NCBI GenBank assembly: GCA_003614735.1
Contig: KZ992529.1
Span: 1 to 34,558, forward strand
Length of the DNA stretch: 34,558 nt
Reading direction: 5' to 3'
Source: Thamnocephalis sphaerospora
Lineage: Eukaryota; Zoopagomycota; Zoopagomycetes; Zoopagales; Sigmoideomycetaceae
Shown: positions 23,236 to 33,796 of the stretch, in pieces
Numbering within the stretch: the first letter of the stretch is position 1
Layout: every line of letters starts with the position of its first letter
Position numbers and translations under genes: made by a program
The notes under the pieces: model-generated
What the model saw: the letters and a program-made list of their open reading frames with translations, nothing else
Databases searched by the model: none
What the model was told of the DNA's origin: nothing

Positions 23236-23307
23236 CCGTCAGGCTTGGCACGGTGCTATGTATGTATCATCTCTCGAACGCAAATGTGTGATGTAATGCT
23301 TTAAGCA

Positions 23308-24522
23308 CTATGCATCGCTAGAGCCCAGCGCGACAATGAATTCAAACTCTTCTTGTGTTACAGGCTGCACCGAGAGGCGACCACGATTCAGCAATACCAT
23401 GTTGCGTAGTTTGCCATCGTGATGCTGCTTGAGCTCTTTGAGCGAGACCAGCCGAGATAGCTTGTGCACAAAGCGCACATCAACCTGAATATTGGGCAGA
23501 AAGTGAGCGGTTACGCACACAGAGCGTGGCATGCAGATGTACATGTCGAGTAGCGTACCATGAACCACCGTGGCGGCCCCTCTGGATTTGATTTGGCGTC
23601 ATAGTAGGGATGAGACGGGTCTGTTGCCGTATCTGAAAGGTCAAAGTAAAGGATACACCGTAAGTGAGGCACCGCGCTGGCAACGTGAAGAAAGGATACG
23701 GTCTGGATAGCCTTCACGCACAATCTATGTCCCGCACACGTCAGGGTCAGCGTTAATGGCTATGCTAAATGATGCTGGCGTACCTCAGCAATGCCAGCAA
23801 CGCCTGGTTCCTTGCAATTGGAGTGGTAGAAAAGTATCTGATCGCCGACGCGCATACGGTCGCGCATGATGTTGCGCGCTTCGTAGTTTCGCTACAGTTG
23901 CACCGCCCAGTGAATACGCCATGCAAACCATCATGGTCGCAGCAGTAACACCTACCACACCGTCCCAAGGCGAAGTGGCGGCCGGCATTGCTGCTAGATC
24001 ATCAACGCTAGATGTACGACAAAGAGATTGGCACACTTGTGGATAGCCGCAGGCTGGTCTTACTGCAACGATTGCTACCTAAAGCGCACATCCTTGCCCT
24101 TCACGATTCGCGTCTCCGGCTCTGCCTTCATCAGCCAGTATTGCTGCTGGATATGGTCAGTTTGCTGTCAACATATTGGCCATTGGGCGGCTTGCCTTTG
24201 CTACCGAGTCTGCATTACTTGGCTGGTCGTTACTTTTCTCGCCACCTGCTACATCGTCAGACTGCACCGCTAGCGGCTCAGCTTTGGTGCTTGTCTCAGG
24301 TGCCTCGCGCCTCCTACGCTTCTCTGCCGGTGCGCTTGCAGAGGCTGCAGCGGGCAATGTGCGCGTCGCCTACGCATTCTGTTAGAGACGTTGAATTAAC
24401 ACGGTAGTTATGTTGCTAGAGCGCACTTTACCGCGCGCAGTGCGTGCTGCTGGCTTGCTCGTGGTGGTCAATTGCGAAATAGCTCTGGCGGCAGCAGTGC
24501 GACTGCGCAGTTGGGGAGACAT
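23308..24522 (-). CDS. EVE-domain protein, THYN1-like, 8 exons
   Basis: Exons (minus): 24522-24432, 24344-24205, 24146-24079, 24007-23956, 23891-23784, 23724-23700, 23632-23559, 23484-23308, joining in frame to 244 residues. The first 75 or so residues are basic and low-complexity (EKRRRRE), like the nuclear-type tail of THYN1. The EVE domain then runs in order: [86 protein letters not shown] domains resemble YTH and PUA folds and bind modified bases in DNA or RNA; the exact ligand is not known here. The gene converges on the AAA ATPase with 72 bp between stops, and its start is 73 bp from the DUG2 stop. Confidence 0.95.
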
Positions 24523-24579
24523 GGCGGCGGCGGCAGCTTGGAGAAGAAGCGCGTGAAAACAAGATAGCGCGTCGTGTTA

Positions 24580-24585
24580 TTTATT
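24580..24585 (-). terminator. Poly(A) signal AATAAA for DUG2
   Basis: The minus strand carries AATAAA 11 bp beyond the DUG2 stop and 58 bp before the start codon of the next minus-strand gene. This is the only hexamer in the 73-bp gap. Confidence 0.6.
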
Positions 24586-24595
24586 AGTACTGCTT

Positions 24596-27500
24596 TCATT
24601 GTGCCGTTGCCGGAGACTCGTCCGCCGACAGGCCCAGCTTTTTAAGGAACAGCTTGATGACTCGTTTGCCGGCTAGCAGGTTCTGCAACCGGATACGCTC
24701 GTCGTTGAGGTGGGCGGCATCAGAGGCCTATAATTCTGGTGAGTGCCATATCCACTCCAGCGCCACACGACTGTTTCTTACCTGACCCATAGGCAAATTG
24801 ATGGCAACAGTATCAAAGAAGCGCTCCATCCAGCGCACCGCAGGAATGGTGCCGCCTTCGCGAATAAGCAGCGGCTTCTGGCCCCACTCATTCTCTACTG
24901 CCTCCTGCAACACCTTGAAGCAGCGTGTGCTTGGGTCGCCCAACCACCAGTCAGCCGTTTTACGGATGGTAATCTACGCTTTTTGATAAGCAAGCGGGCA
25001 GGTGGCTGCAATGAAAGGCTAGATACTTGCCTTGATCGTACAGTCAGTGTTGAGCTCTGCAAAAAGCGTTTGCACATATTCTTCAAAATCCTGGCAAATT
25101 TGTGCAATGCTTTGATCGGGCACCACACGCATGCTAACGGCAGCCACGGCAGACTTGGGAATAACGGCGGTGTCGTGCGGGCCGCTCACGTCCACGCGAT
25201 GCACGGTGAATGTCGGATAGCGCCAGCGAGACATCAGCTGGTCCTTGATCTTGCGCTGCCGTTTTGCATCTCCGTTCTCTTCCCTGCAGTGACCGAGCAA
25301 TAAATGTTTGCGCCCAACGTTAGCCCAATGTGTACACTTGTCCCCGTCATGACAGCCAAACGTACTCTGCCACGCTTGCCGCAACCTCGTCATAATACGC
25401 ATCCTCTTCCTTACTAAGCGGCCGAATGCCATCGCGAAAGCCTGCATAGCGGTTCGTTCAGCGATAACGCTCACTGCGCGTCGTCAGCGAGTTGGCAGCA
25501 CGTACTTTTTATGTTCAGCGATCCATCCGGAGCTGTCAGTTGTGCCAGGATTTTGATCAAATGCATCAAAGGCTCAGAGGCGGCGCCGCCGTCCACGCCA
25601 GAATGCAGGTCATCCGCAGCGCTAGAAATCTGATCGAGCCAAGGGCGCTCATTAGTTGCAAGCATACCAAACTTTTACCAGTCGCGTCCACGCCACCTGA
25701 ATCGTTGCATTTACAAGACCACGCAGACCATACGTCAGACATGGCCTGTTTTCGCCAAGCCAGTAGGAGTTGCTGAGCAGGATAACATCCGGCTTGTCAA
25801 AGTATTCTTTGCAGGTTTCCATCATTTCAGGAAAGCCGGCGCTTCCGTTCTCTTCCTCGCCTTCGATAACAAACGACACATCCACATCAAGCGACTTTTC
25901 GTCTTGCAGCTCACTAGCAGCAAACACAGCGGCCAGAACCGGACCTTTGTCGTCTGTAACTCCACGACCATACAAGTAACCGTTTTCACCTAGGATGGCC
26001 ATCGCCAGCATAGCTGCATAAGTACGGAAAGTAGGTGATCACCAGCATGTCGCTACTACCTACCAGTCACCTGGAATGGTGGAAAGCGCCAGCGGCTTTC
26101 GTCGGCGGACACTACATCGTAGTGGCCGTATACTAGAACGTTCAACTTGCCGCGCGTACTCGAACGTGATCGGCTTGCGTCGTCTGCCGTTTTGCAAAAC
26201 TTGCCAATCACCAATGGATTTCTCTCCTCATCTTTGCTGTAGACCAGACGGGCGTCCGCGCCCATTTGCCGCATTACACTCTTGAGCATGTTTGCAGCAT
26301 GACGACAGTCCTCATGATGGCGGCTTCGACCACTAACCGATGGAATAGCCACCATGCGCTCCAGCGCATAAAGCATCATGTCTGACGGGATCAGATCGCT
26401 TGCCGGCTGTTGTAGCATAGCGGTGGAGGCAGCAGTCTGACCGCCCACGTCCCAAAACTTTACACTACTGTCGCCAGCACCGCTCACCAAATAAGGCCCT
26501 GCCGTGGCCAACGACAAAACAATGCCTCGGTGGCCGATGGCTGTCTGTACGCAGTCAAAATTGCGATTCCACCGCTTTACGACGCCATCTGCTGCGCCGC
26601 TAAACACGTGCCCACGCGAAACGGCCAGTGCCATAACGTCATCACCGTGAGCGGGTAGTGAACGGATCAGCCTAAATGTCTCCAGATCCCAGATTTTGAT
26701 CTCTCCGCCTTGACAGCCGCAGTAGAGCAGATCCTCGTTAACAGCCAGTGTGACCACGTTGCCACTGCCGCACTGAAGGGTGCGTACGGGCTGCAACGGT
26801 CCGTCATTGGCCGACCAGATCTTGACATCCCCATCTCCAGAGCCCGAAAGCAACACCTGGCCGCCAAGGAAAGGCAGATCCGCGAGCAAAAGCGAGTATA
26901 CGTAACCAAAATGACTACTGGGGATGACGTTCGACTCATGGACACGGTAGTAACGGAGGTCGGGCGCATCGGCGAGGTCCGCATCGGACGTTTCCGAATC
27001 TATACTGGCCACGCTGCTGTCGGAAGAGAAAGGATCTGGCAGTCCGGGCCCCTGCGTGAAGAACGCGATTGAGGCTGCTGATCCTTTAGCTTCGGACTCT
27101 ACCGTGATCTTGTCCCGGTTGTGTGTATCAAACCACTGCATGAACGTCGACGGGCATCAGTGTCTGACGCGCGATTGAGCCCAGCGCGGGGCATCCCACC
27201 TGAAGACTGGTGTTTTGGCAGCCAAGATAGAGAAAGCCCGTGCGGTTCGAATAGGCTAATGCGAGAATGTCGCCAACATCCGACTGTGCCTGCACTACAT
27301 ACTGACACTGCAGCGACTCTGGATTCCAGGCGCGCACCGTGCCATCGCCCGATGCACTAAATAACCATCGCTGGTCCTCGGAAAGCGCCAGGCTAAAGAT
27401 AGCACCGGTGTGACCCGCCAATGCCTTGTGCCGCAGATATGTTTGTATGTCCCATACCTAGCACTAACGTTAGCACGGCGGCTACAGACTGTCGATGCGC

Positions 27501-27780
27501 CAAGTATACTTGCGTAGATGCGACCGCCCTGCGACCCACTAAACAAATAACGCTTGGAGGCGACCAGCGACAGCACAGAATGCTTCTTTTGTGTCAGCGT
27601 CTGCACGCAACGTGCAACAGAATGTCGATTGTCTAGCGATGGGCGCCGCGACAGCGCGTGCGGCCACATGGGCGCGTCTGCCGGCCAATCCGGCGAAACA
27701 GGGCGGCCGAATTAGCACAGAACAGTGCTTTGCAGGCGCGCCGACCTACCTGGAAAGTAATCTCCGCACATGCTACTCAT
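24596..27780 (-). CDS. DUG2: DUG2-type WD-repeat/M20 metallopeptidase subunit of glutathione degradation, 10 exons
   Basis: Exons (minus): 27780-27750, 27677-27514, 27457-27200, 27135-26064, 25989-25697, 25629-25506, 25441-25362, about 25276-25031, 24973-24782, 24727-24596; about 863 residues, against 878 in yeast Dug2. Residues about 20-400 form WD repeats (VWDIQTYLRHK, VKIWSANDG, IKIWDLETF, VKRWNRNFD, VKFWDVGG). The M20 peptidase follows: VYGHYDVVS (His489, Asp491), GRGVTDDKGP (Asp521), EGEEENGS (Glu553/554), DLHSGVDGG, LIREGGTIPAVRW and AHLNDERIRLQN. In yeast, Dug2 with Dug3 forms a glutamine-amidotransferase-like complex that removes glutamate from glutathione; DUG1/DUG3 are not in this window. 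Introns 27513-27458 and 25030-24974 are GC-AG (both GCAAGT). The junction between 25362 and 25276 is uncertain: the donor GTTTGG is weak and the nearest CAG acceptor is out of frame. Confidence 0.93.
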
Positions 27781-30274
27781 GCTGTCTGGTGTAGATTGGT
27801 AGGCTCAAGGTGAAGAAGAGTGTTGTGCAAGCCGCAGGAGGAGGTAGCCACGTGGAGTCAAAGAATCGTTTTTTATGAGCTGGCGGTCCAAATGACGCCA
27901 CCGCAAAAGTGGAGCACGCCAGCCAGAGGCTGATGAGTGGTGAAACGCTGTCACGCTTGATTCACCAAATCTGCATCTGCCGATTCATCTGCGCCATCAT
28001 TTCGAGAAGGCAATCCGCGGTGGCGGATTGATCGCTTGAGTGATCACGCCACACACGGCAGCGGCAACAACCTTGGGCGTATTGGTGTGGTGACTCGAAT
28101 GGCTGCGTCGGCGCTTTTAAGCACCCATTGCCTATGGTTTTGGCTATCTACACATCTCTGACGCACATGTCCATAAGTCACATTCGTCGCATCAACGGTC
28201 AGTAAAGTCCGGGATGCAAAAAGGTTGCGCTACTTGGCGATACGCGCCAATCTAGCGCCTTGGTAATATGGCTCCTGCACTGCATAGACGCTGAAAGCTG
28301 TGTCATTATGTCTAGCACGCATGACGCCAAGTCTCCCTGTGCAAACAGTGCTTTGTAGTAGCATAAGTCAGAGTACGGTCGAGCACACAAACAACTGAAA
28401 GCTGGATGTATCAGTGGTACTAGGGTACATACAAGGCGGCGTAGCACACTGGTGAAAGACCCATCGCGTTTATGGTATATCTTACGGCACGCATCAACAT
28501 CCGAGCCAAGTTGGCCGTTACGCATGGTAGAGCCGGACGAGATACCGAGTCGAAATGATGTAGGCAACGAGTAGCATTGATACCCATTGCGGATCCCGTC
28601 ATTTGCTTCTGCAGCTTGACTGGGCAACTCGGATCTACTGGTCGTGTATGCAGAGTGCACTACTCTTGATGCGTGTATGGGTCATTTCGCCACCAAAAAA
28701 CCGCCGTTTTCACCTCCGCTACATGCGCCTGTCACAATGCACCATACCGTGCCGCCGCACCGTCTGCTACGTGTTCCCCGTGCAGATGCACAGGATCTGT
28801 TGGCAGTGCGCGGTATAGTTTGTAGTATGAAACGTGCTGCTCGGAAAGCCATTTCTATTTTTTCTGAGGCTGGCTGGTTCTGCTGTTGCCATGTGAATTG
28901 TACGTGCTCGCCATTTTCCAGTGCCTCGTATTCTATAACGTGCATTTTCTGCATTACTGGTAAAACAGCTATTGTAATACGAGATTGATAGATGTTCTGC
29001 TGTCTCATGCTTCAGCGTCGCGCACACGAGATACGGCATCAGCTAGCTACTGTCCACCTATGACGAACAGCGTCTTTGTCATCCCCATGCTGCTATCATA
29101 ATCGTTACGCTTTACCACTTACAGTCTTATGTGTACGCGTGAACATGCTGCATTGCTTAAAAGTACAGTGTTATGCGTCCTTTCGATAAATAAATGGTCG
29201 AGTACTGTCCCTCCCTGTCCCGCCTTTTAAAGCGATCTCCGCGTTAAATTCGTATTTTGGCTGCTATTTTTGACTTTGTTATGGCCGCCATATTGACGAG
29301 AGCAGCTACCCATTTCTGCTCTCTACTGATATGTCGTATTGATGCACTTTGGCCTTTAATGGTGGCGCTGTGACCTTTTTGGGCCCTGGTGGCTGGTTTC
29401 CATTAGGTTGGCAGCTGGGCAGCGGGGAATCGACGTTTTGATGAGACAAACGCGGCTATGTCATACTTGCGATGATGCATATGCCGCAAAAGTATGCTTG
29501 CGGCCGGTAAAGAGACGCCGCTAAATGGTGTGTGTGGCTTGTGACTGATGAGGGCCATCAAGTCTGCCGCGAATCATGTAAAGAGTAATAAAGCCAATGT
29601 GCTATCCAAGCAGCTTACCAGATCCCGCACTTCGCAAGGCAAGAATACGATGTAATTGGAGTAACGTTTGCCCATGGTAAGAGCGCGATATCGTTTCGAC
29701 ACGGCGCGTATTGAAGCCGCAATTACAGCCGTTGCCGCAGATAGCTGTCCACCCCTTTCCCCCTTGCATATGGTGCATGGTCAAGTCACCCTTCACAAGT
29801 TTTGCGCGGACATACCCCTTTGTCTGTGGTGCAAGATTACTTAAACCTGCTTAGCCGCTCACCGATGAATGGAGACAGCAGTACGCGCATTTCATACACG
29901 CCATTTTAGCCTAGTCTCTGTCGTCTGTCATTGCAGCGCATTGCCCAGCGCATAGTACTGCATCGTTCTATCGTCCTCAAATATGCACCACGTCTCCGGC
30001 AGATAGGCATACACAAGTATTTACTGCATTCCACCGTAAGGGGTCATCACCTTTGGCCTGCGGGCTTCCCCTTTGTTATTGAAGATCGCCACTCAACTGC
30101 GCTGCCGCGCCGCGGACTTCTGCTCCTCTTTTCTTTATCCGCTTCGGATTCTGCCGATTGAAGCGTACTGAGGTTTACACAGCATAGTAAGCTAGTACAC
30201 AGCAGAAGCGGTGGCCGTCGGTGTTATTGCTTGCGTTACAGCCACTTTACAGCGCCTTCCGTGCCTACAGCAAC
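27781..30274. other. 2.5-kb gene-poor region
   Basis: I recognise no gene. The stretch is the divergent upstream region of DUG2 and of the small plus-strand gene. It looks more AT-rich than its surroundings around 28900-29350. The longest frame (28199-28660, minus, 153 codons) has no family signal or splice support; frames at 28644-29039 overlap on both strands. I found no tRNA B-box, 5S or U6 signature and no terminal inverted repeats by eye. A non-coding RNA or a decayed gene is possible but unsupported. Confidence 0.4.
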
Positions 30275-30490
30275 ATGAGCCCACCACGGGAGGAGACGCG
30301 CCTGGTAGGTTTGCGCGATGAGATACAACAACACATTGCAAGCTACCAGTCAATGGTATCCCAGCGTCCGACCCCGGCCGCCCCGACTTATAATGGAACA
30401 TCTTTGGCAGCCCTGGTGGTCATTTCGTCCATTCTGGCAGCTGCTATCAATCCAATCTTACACGCCACAATCAAGTATCTATTAGGATGA
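30275..30490 (+). CDS. Small protein with C-terminal membrane segment (unknown)
   Basis: Single exon of 71 residues from the ATG in CAACATGAGC. Residues 1-40 are polar (ETRLVGLRDEIQQH, helix-like) with a Pro-rich spacer. Residues about 43-62 are hydrophobic (LAALVVISSILAAA), followed by a short tail ending IKYLLG. This is the shape of a tail-anchored membrane protein. Its membrane segment, with a Pro and a Lys at matching spacing, resembles the N-terminal segment of prolyl 4-hydroxylase A (LVVCSVLSSALSPLVQVGLK). The gene lies 338 bp upstream of paralog B on the same strand, so it may be a remnant or offshoot of a P4H gene. Function is unknown. The frame could be chance, but clear amphipathic plus hydrophobic structure favours a real gene. 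Confidence 0.55.
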   Translation: MSPPREETRLVGLRDEIQQHIASYQSMVSQRPTPAAPTYNGTSLAALVVISSILAAAINPILHATIKYLLG

Positions 30491-30828
30491 GCCTTGAGAT
30501 GATGCATTTTAAAACACAGCGCTGCTATTACATGTTATGTTTTTCCAGCACAAGTACTGTGAGCGTTGATGCTGTGGCTATAATAGCGCGGCAAAGTGTG
30601 CTGCAGAGGGTGTCTACGTAGATGACATTGCGGTGTCATCACTTACACAAATGATCTCGATGTGACTGCACGTTGCCACGCTGGTGCTCCAATATTGACA
30701 CATATATACGCTGTGTGCTTTATAGTCCGCCAGCGCGCCGGGCGTCTGCACACTGGCACGTTAGCATCTCCGCTTTCTTTGTCGTTTGCAAACGCCAGCC
30801 CTACTATTGCACGTCGCCACTTGTCGAC
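30491..30828. other. Upstream region of P4H-B, no gene
   Basis: The P4H-B frame stays open leftward to 30673, but this extension has mixed composition and no signal peptide. It is taken as leader. No convincing TATA box or repeat was seen. Confidence 0.4.
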
Positions 30829-31746
30829 ATGAGCCACCCGCATGCAAAACTGCGTAGCGCAAAGCACGTGCGTGCCGTGCCGGCCAACGATCGCTCCAGA
30901 TGGATGAGTAGCACTAATGTTGTGATCCTTGTAATTGTGGCGCTTTTAGCGGCGGTAGCCTCAAGGGCCCCTATTCAGCGCTATCTTGCTGGGATCATAA
31001 GAGAGTATATGGACGATGTGTACCTTGAACTGTACAGATTAGACAAGATGGCGGCGGAAAAGACCGTGCCAAAAGCAGCACTTTTGGATGAAAGTACATA
31101 TACTTGCCGACACCGGTACAGCATGAACGTGCTCCACCGCGACCCGCTTGTCTTGCTGATCGAGGATTTTCTGCAGCCGGGCGAAGCAGAGCACATGATT
31201 GCAGCCGCACGGCCGCTCATGGAACGCTCAGGAATATTTGCTGACGGCGCTAAAACCGCGTATTCTGAAGCGCGCACGTCTTCGAATGCGTTTCTCGACG
31301 ACGGCGGAGACCACGTCATCCGCTGCATCGAAGAGCGCGCATCACTGATATCGAACGTCCCGGTCAACTACACCGAGCCGCTACAGGTGGTGTGGTATCG
31401 GCGCAACCAGGAGTTTCGCCCCCATCACGACTACATATCAGCCAAAAATCTAAAGCACGACTACTGGGCGCATATTGGCCAGCGCTACGTTACGATGCTC
31501 GTTTACTTGAACGAGCCGGCAAAGGGCGGGAATACGCTGTTCCCAACCCTCAAACTGGACGTGCCACCAAAGAAGAATGCTGCGCTGTTCTGGTATAACA
31601 TAAACCTGGACGGCGTGGAGGATGAACGTACCTTGCACGGCGGCAGCCCTGTCGACGAGGGCGAAAAATACGCGATCAACATTTGGCAACGCAAGATGCT
31701 CCCGCATGTGCAAGCTATTTTGGACGCATCTGTCGCAGATGACTGA
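30829..31746 (+). CDS. Prolyl 4-hydroxylase, 2-oxoglutarate/Fe(II) dioxygenase (paralog B)
   Basis: Single exon, 305 residues from the ATG at 30829, chosen because it puts one membrane segment (about 31-46, VVILVIVALLAAVA) behind a short basic N-terminus. Upstream in-frame codons would add 52 residues of leader-like sequence. Catalytic residues: His199 and Asp201 (RPHHDY), His270 (LHGGSP), Lys280 (EKYAINIW). Long stretches match paralog A nearly exactly (IEDFLQPGEAEHMIA, CIEERASL, INIWQRKMLPHV), so the two arose by duplication. Unlike A, it lacks the polyglutamine linker and the C-terminal charged extension with KEEL, ending in SVADD. It would hydroxylate peptidyl proline in the secretory pathway, perhaps in another compartment than A (inference). 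Confidence 0.92.
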   Translation: MSHPHAKLRSAKHVRAVPANDRSRWMSSTNVVILVIVALLAAVASRAPIQRYLAGIIREYMDDVYLELYRLDKMAAEKTVPKAALLDESTYTCRHRYSMNVLHRDPLVLLIEDFLQPGEAEHMIAAARPLMERSGIFADGAKTAYSEARTSSNAFLDDGGDHVIRCIEERASLISNVPVNYTEPLQVVWYRRNQEFRPHHDYISAKNLKHDYWAHIGQRYVTMLVYLNEPAKGGNTLFPTLKLDVPPKKNAALFWYNINLDGVEDERTLHGGSPVDEGEKYAINIWQRKMLPHVQAILDASVADD

Positions 31747-32092
31747 TGCATGTGCACACGACAAACGGCTGTGGTGTGGCGTCGTCTATTGTATGTGTGG
31801 CAACCAGTTCGTGCCAGGGGGCTGAGGTGGCGAACGAAAGTGCTCATGTTGACGGCACAATGTGAATACAAACGCAGTCGAGTAAACAACGTATTGTGTA
31901 CAGTGTGGCAGGATTGGCGATACCATGGTGGTGCATTCCAGTGCCCGCTGCAGCTGGATACCGTTTACAAGCGCCGACGTGCACTAAGTAACGGGATTTG
32001 GTTACCGGGGTATGCATGCACCGATATAAGTATCAGTCCTGTGCGGGTCAGACTACACACATTGTAAGAGCCTATTATTCATATCTGCCACC
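31747..32092. other. Promoter region of the secreted orphan gene
   Basis: No gene is seen in this stretch. A TATA-like element is present near its right end (separate entry). Confidence 0.45.
32025..32030 (+). promoter_or_regulatory. TATA-like element (TATAAG)
   Basis: TATAAG lies 63-68 bp upstream of the ATG at 32093, a usual distance for a fungal TATA box with a short leader. The assignment is by motif and position. Confidence 0.45.
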
Positions 32093-33382
32093 ATGCGCAT
32101 ACTAAACATCACGCTGATACTCTGTACACTTGCCGCTGCCGGCCAGGCAGTGATACCGCCTGCAGCGCATGTCTGGACGCAGAATGTGCAGGTCCACCAA
32201 ACGCCAGCACAGAGGCTACAGCAGCAACCAGGCGAGGTAAAGGTTCGCTACGACAATGACAAGCCCGCTAGCACCAACGCAGCCAAAGCGAATGCACCAA
32301 AAATGACCGGTATACCTGCACCGGCAAGCGATCCACGCGTAGTAGCAATGCGCCAACAATTGGAGGAAATTGCAAGGAATCACCGACTGGCAAAAGACCC
32401 GCAGGCGATGGCACGGCATCTGCATTTGCGCAAGGATGCCCGTCCAATGTTCGCCATGTTGCTTCCACGCGTGGCTAAAGGCATGGATGGTATTCTAGAT
32501 AGCCTGGTTTACCAGCTTCCCAACTGGCTGCAAAATGTCTTGCCCGAAACGGTGCCGCTAGACAGCGGAGACATCCAGCTGGCAGAGTTCATCGCGCGCA
32601 TTGAAGATGCTCGTCTCAGGAAGAAGGCGGCGCTTCGTGCAGCACGCGCATCAGCGGCTAGGTCAGCCACACGGCAGAAGATTGTTCCGCTGCCAAAGCC
32701 TATGCACACAGTGATGCCACTGGCGCCCGGCAGCCGTCTGGGAGCATTGCACGTTGCTAGTCACGGTGCGTCGGCGACCAAACAGCTGCTATCGCTGACC
32801 GCTGATAAGCCCGACAGTGCGCCAAAAGAGTCAGCTACCGATGCTGAATCCGTTCAGGTGGAGGAAAGCCCAGCGACTAGTGCCGAGCTTGAAGAGCACG
32901 AGCGCAACAAGGAAACGCTGCTTCGCTCGATGGATAAGTCATTCCTCGGCGATATAGCACGCAAGACTTTTGGAGATGCCGGTCCCATCTTTACGGCAGC
33001 GGCCGTCATGGTTGCGGCTGATCTTGCGCAAGTGTTTTCCCACATAGTAAGCGCTCGGCGCCGCAATCTGCCCTTTTCACTTTTGCTATCGGAGGTCGTG
33101 GACATGTCCAAGGCGGACGTCAAGTACAACTTTGCCGTACTAGCAAAGGTCGTGATTGACATGCTGATCGAGCGCATTAATGGCTTTGCTACCAGCGCCA
33201 TCTACACACTTGACGGAATTGGCGGTACTGCGCTGCGTGCAACCATTGGAAATACCCTTGGCGAGCGTGCACGCTCACTGGCCACTACGAGTGTGCAAAA
33301 GATTGCCGGCAGTCTAAGCAATATCTTAACCACGGTCCAGGAATGGGTTACACCACAGAGAGCACCAGTTGTGCGGCCGTAG
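32093..33382 (+). CDS. Secreted helical protein of unknown family
   Basis: Single exon, 429 residues. Residues 1-19 are a clear signal peptide (MRILNITLILCTLAAAGQA). Then follow a Gln-rich, low-complexity stretch (20-75), a helical block (about 80-185, with DARPMFAMLLPRVAKGM and LPNWLQNVLPE), an Ala/Arg/Ser-rich linker (185-270), and a second helical block (about 275-415) with amphipathic to hydrophobic segments such as FTAAAVMVAADLAQVF and AVLAKVVIDMLIERI. There are almost no cysteines and no enzyme motif I recognise. The layout fits an exported protein, possibly membrane-interacting or an effector, but that is speculation. A second secreted protein of similar style follows on the same strand at 33797. 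TATAAG lies 63-68 bp before the start. Confidence 0.85.
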   Translation: MRILNITLILCTLAAAGQAVIPPAAHVWTQNVQVHQTPAQRLQQQPGEVKVRYDNDKPASTNAAKANAPKMTGIPAPASDPRVVAMRQQLEEIARNHRLAKDPQAMARHLHLRKDARPMFAMLLPRVAKGMDGILDSLVYQLPNWLQNVLPETVPLDSGDIQLAEFIARIEDARLRKKAALRAARASAARSATRQKIVPLPKPMHTVMPLAPGSRLGALHVASHGASATKQLLSLTADKPDSAPKESATDAESVQVEESPATSAELEEHERNKETLLRSMDKSFLGDIARKTFGDAGPIFTAAAVMVAADLAQVFSHIVSARRRNLPFSLLLSEVVDMSKADVKYNFAVLAKVVIDMLIERINGFATSAIYTLDGIGGTALRATIGNTLGERARSLATTSVQKIAGSLSNILTTVQEWVTPQRAPVVRP

Positions 33383-33796
33383 AGTGTCGCGCACCTTGCT
33401 GCAAATGCGACAATGCCGTACGTGTCGCTGACATAATGGCTGGATATGTTTATGAATGACGTTTTTATAAACGCGTTATTATTATACACAGTGGAGCATC
33501 CATCGTAAGCTGCCGTTGCTGTTGCATCAGCAAGGATTATGCCAGGGGTTAGCTCTCCTTTGTTGTCTTGACGACGCGAGACACAAGGGGTATAAAGCAC
33601 CCTGCGCGAAAAGGAGCGCGAAAGGCAGGTATGTGCCACGTACTGCGCCCACACGGAGGCCCTTGTCAGCGCAAATATATGATGCAACATAATGCACGCG
33701 ATTTGAAGTTCCAAGCATTTGTCCAGATTCGCCATCTCAAGTACCGCAGCAGATACGTTTGCTCTCACTCTTTCGTCGCCGTGGCATAATCGTAAA
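33383..33796. other. Intergenic between two secreted orphan genes
   Basis: No gene is seen. It contains a TATAAA element (separate entry) and should be the promoter of the downstream gene. Confidence 0.45.
33591..33596 (+). promoter_or_regulatory. TATA box (TATAAA)
   Basis: GGGGTATAAAGC resembles a strong TATA box. It lies about 200 bp upstream of the ATG at 33797, farther than the element of the preceding gene, which implies a longer leader if it is used. Confidence 0.45.

Noticed and set aside
28199-28660. 153-codon minus-strand open frame
   Set aside because: It has no signal peptide, domain or conserved motif. An internal GTATGT...CAG candidate intron leads to a stop, so chance is more likely.
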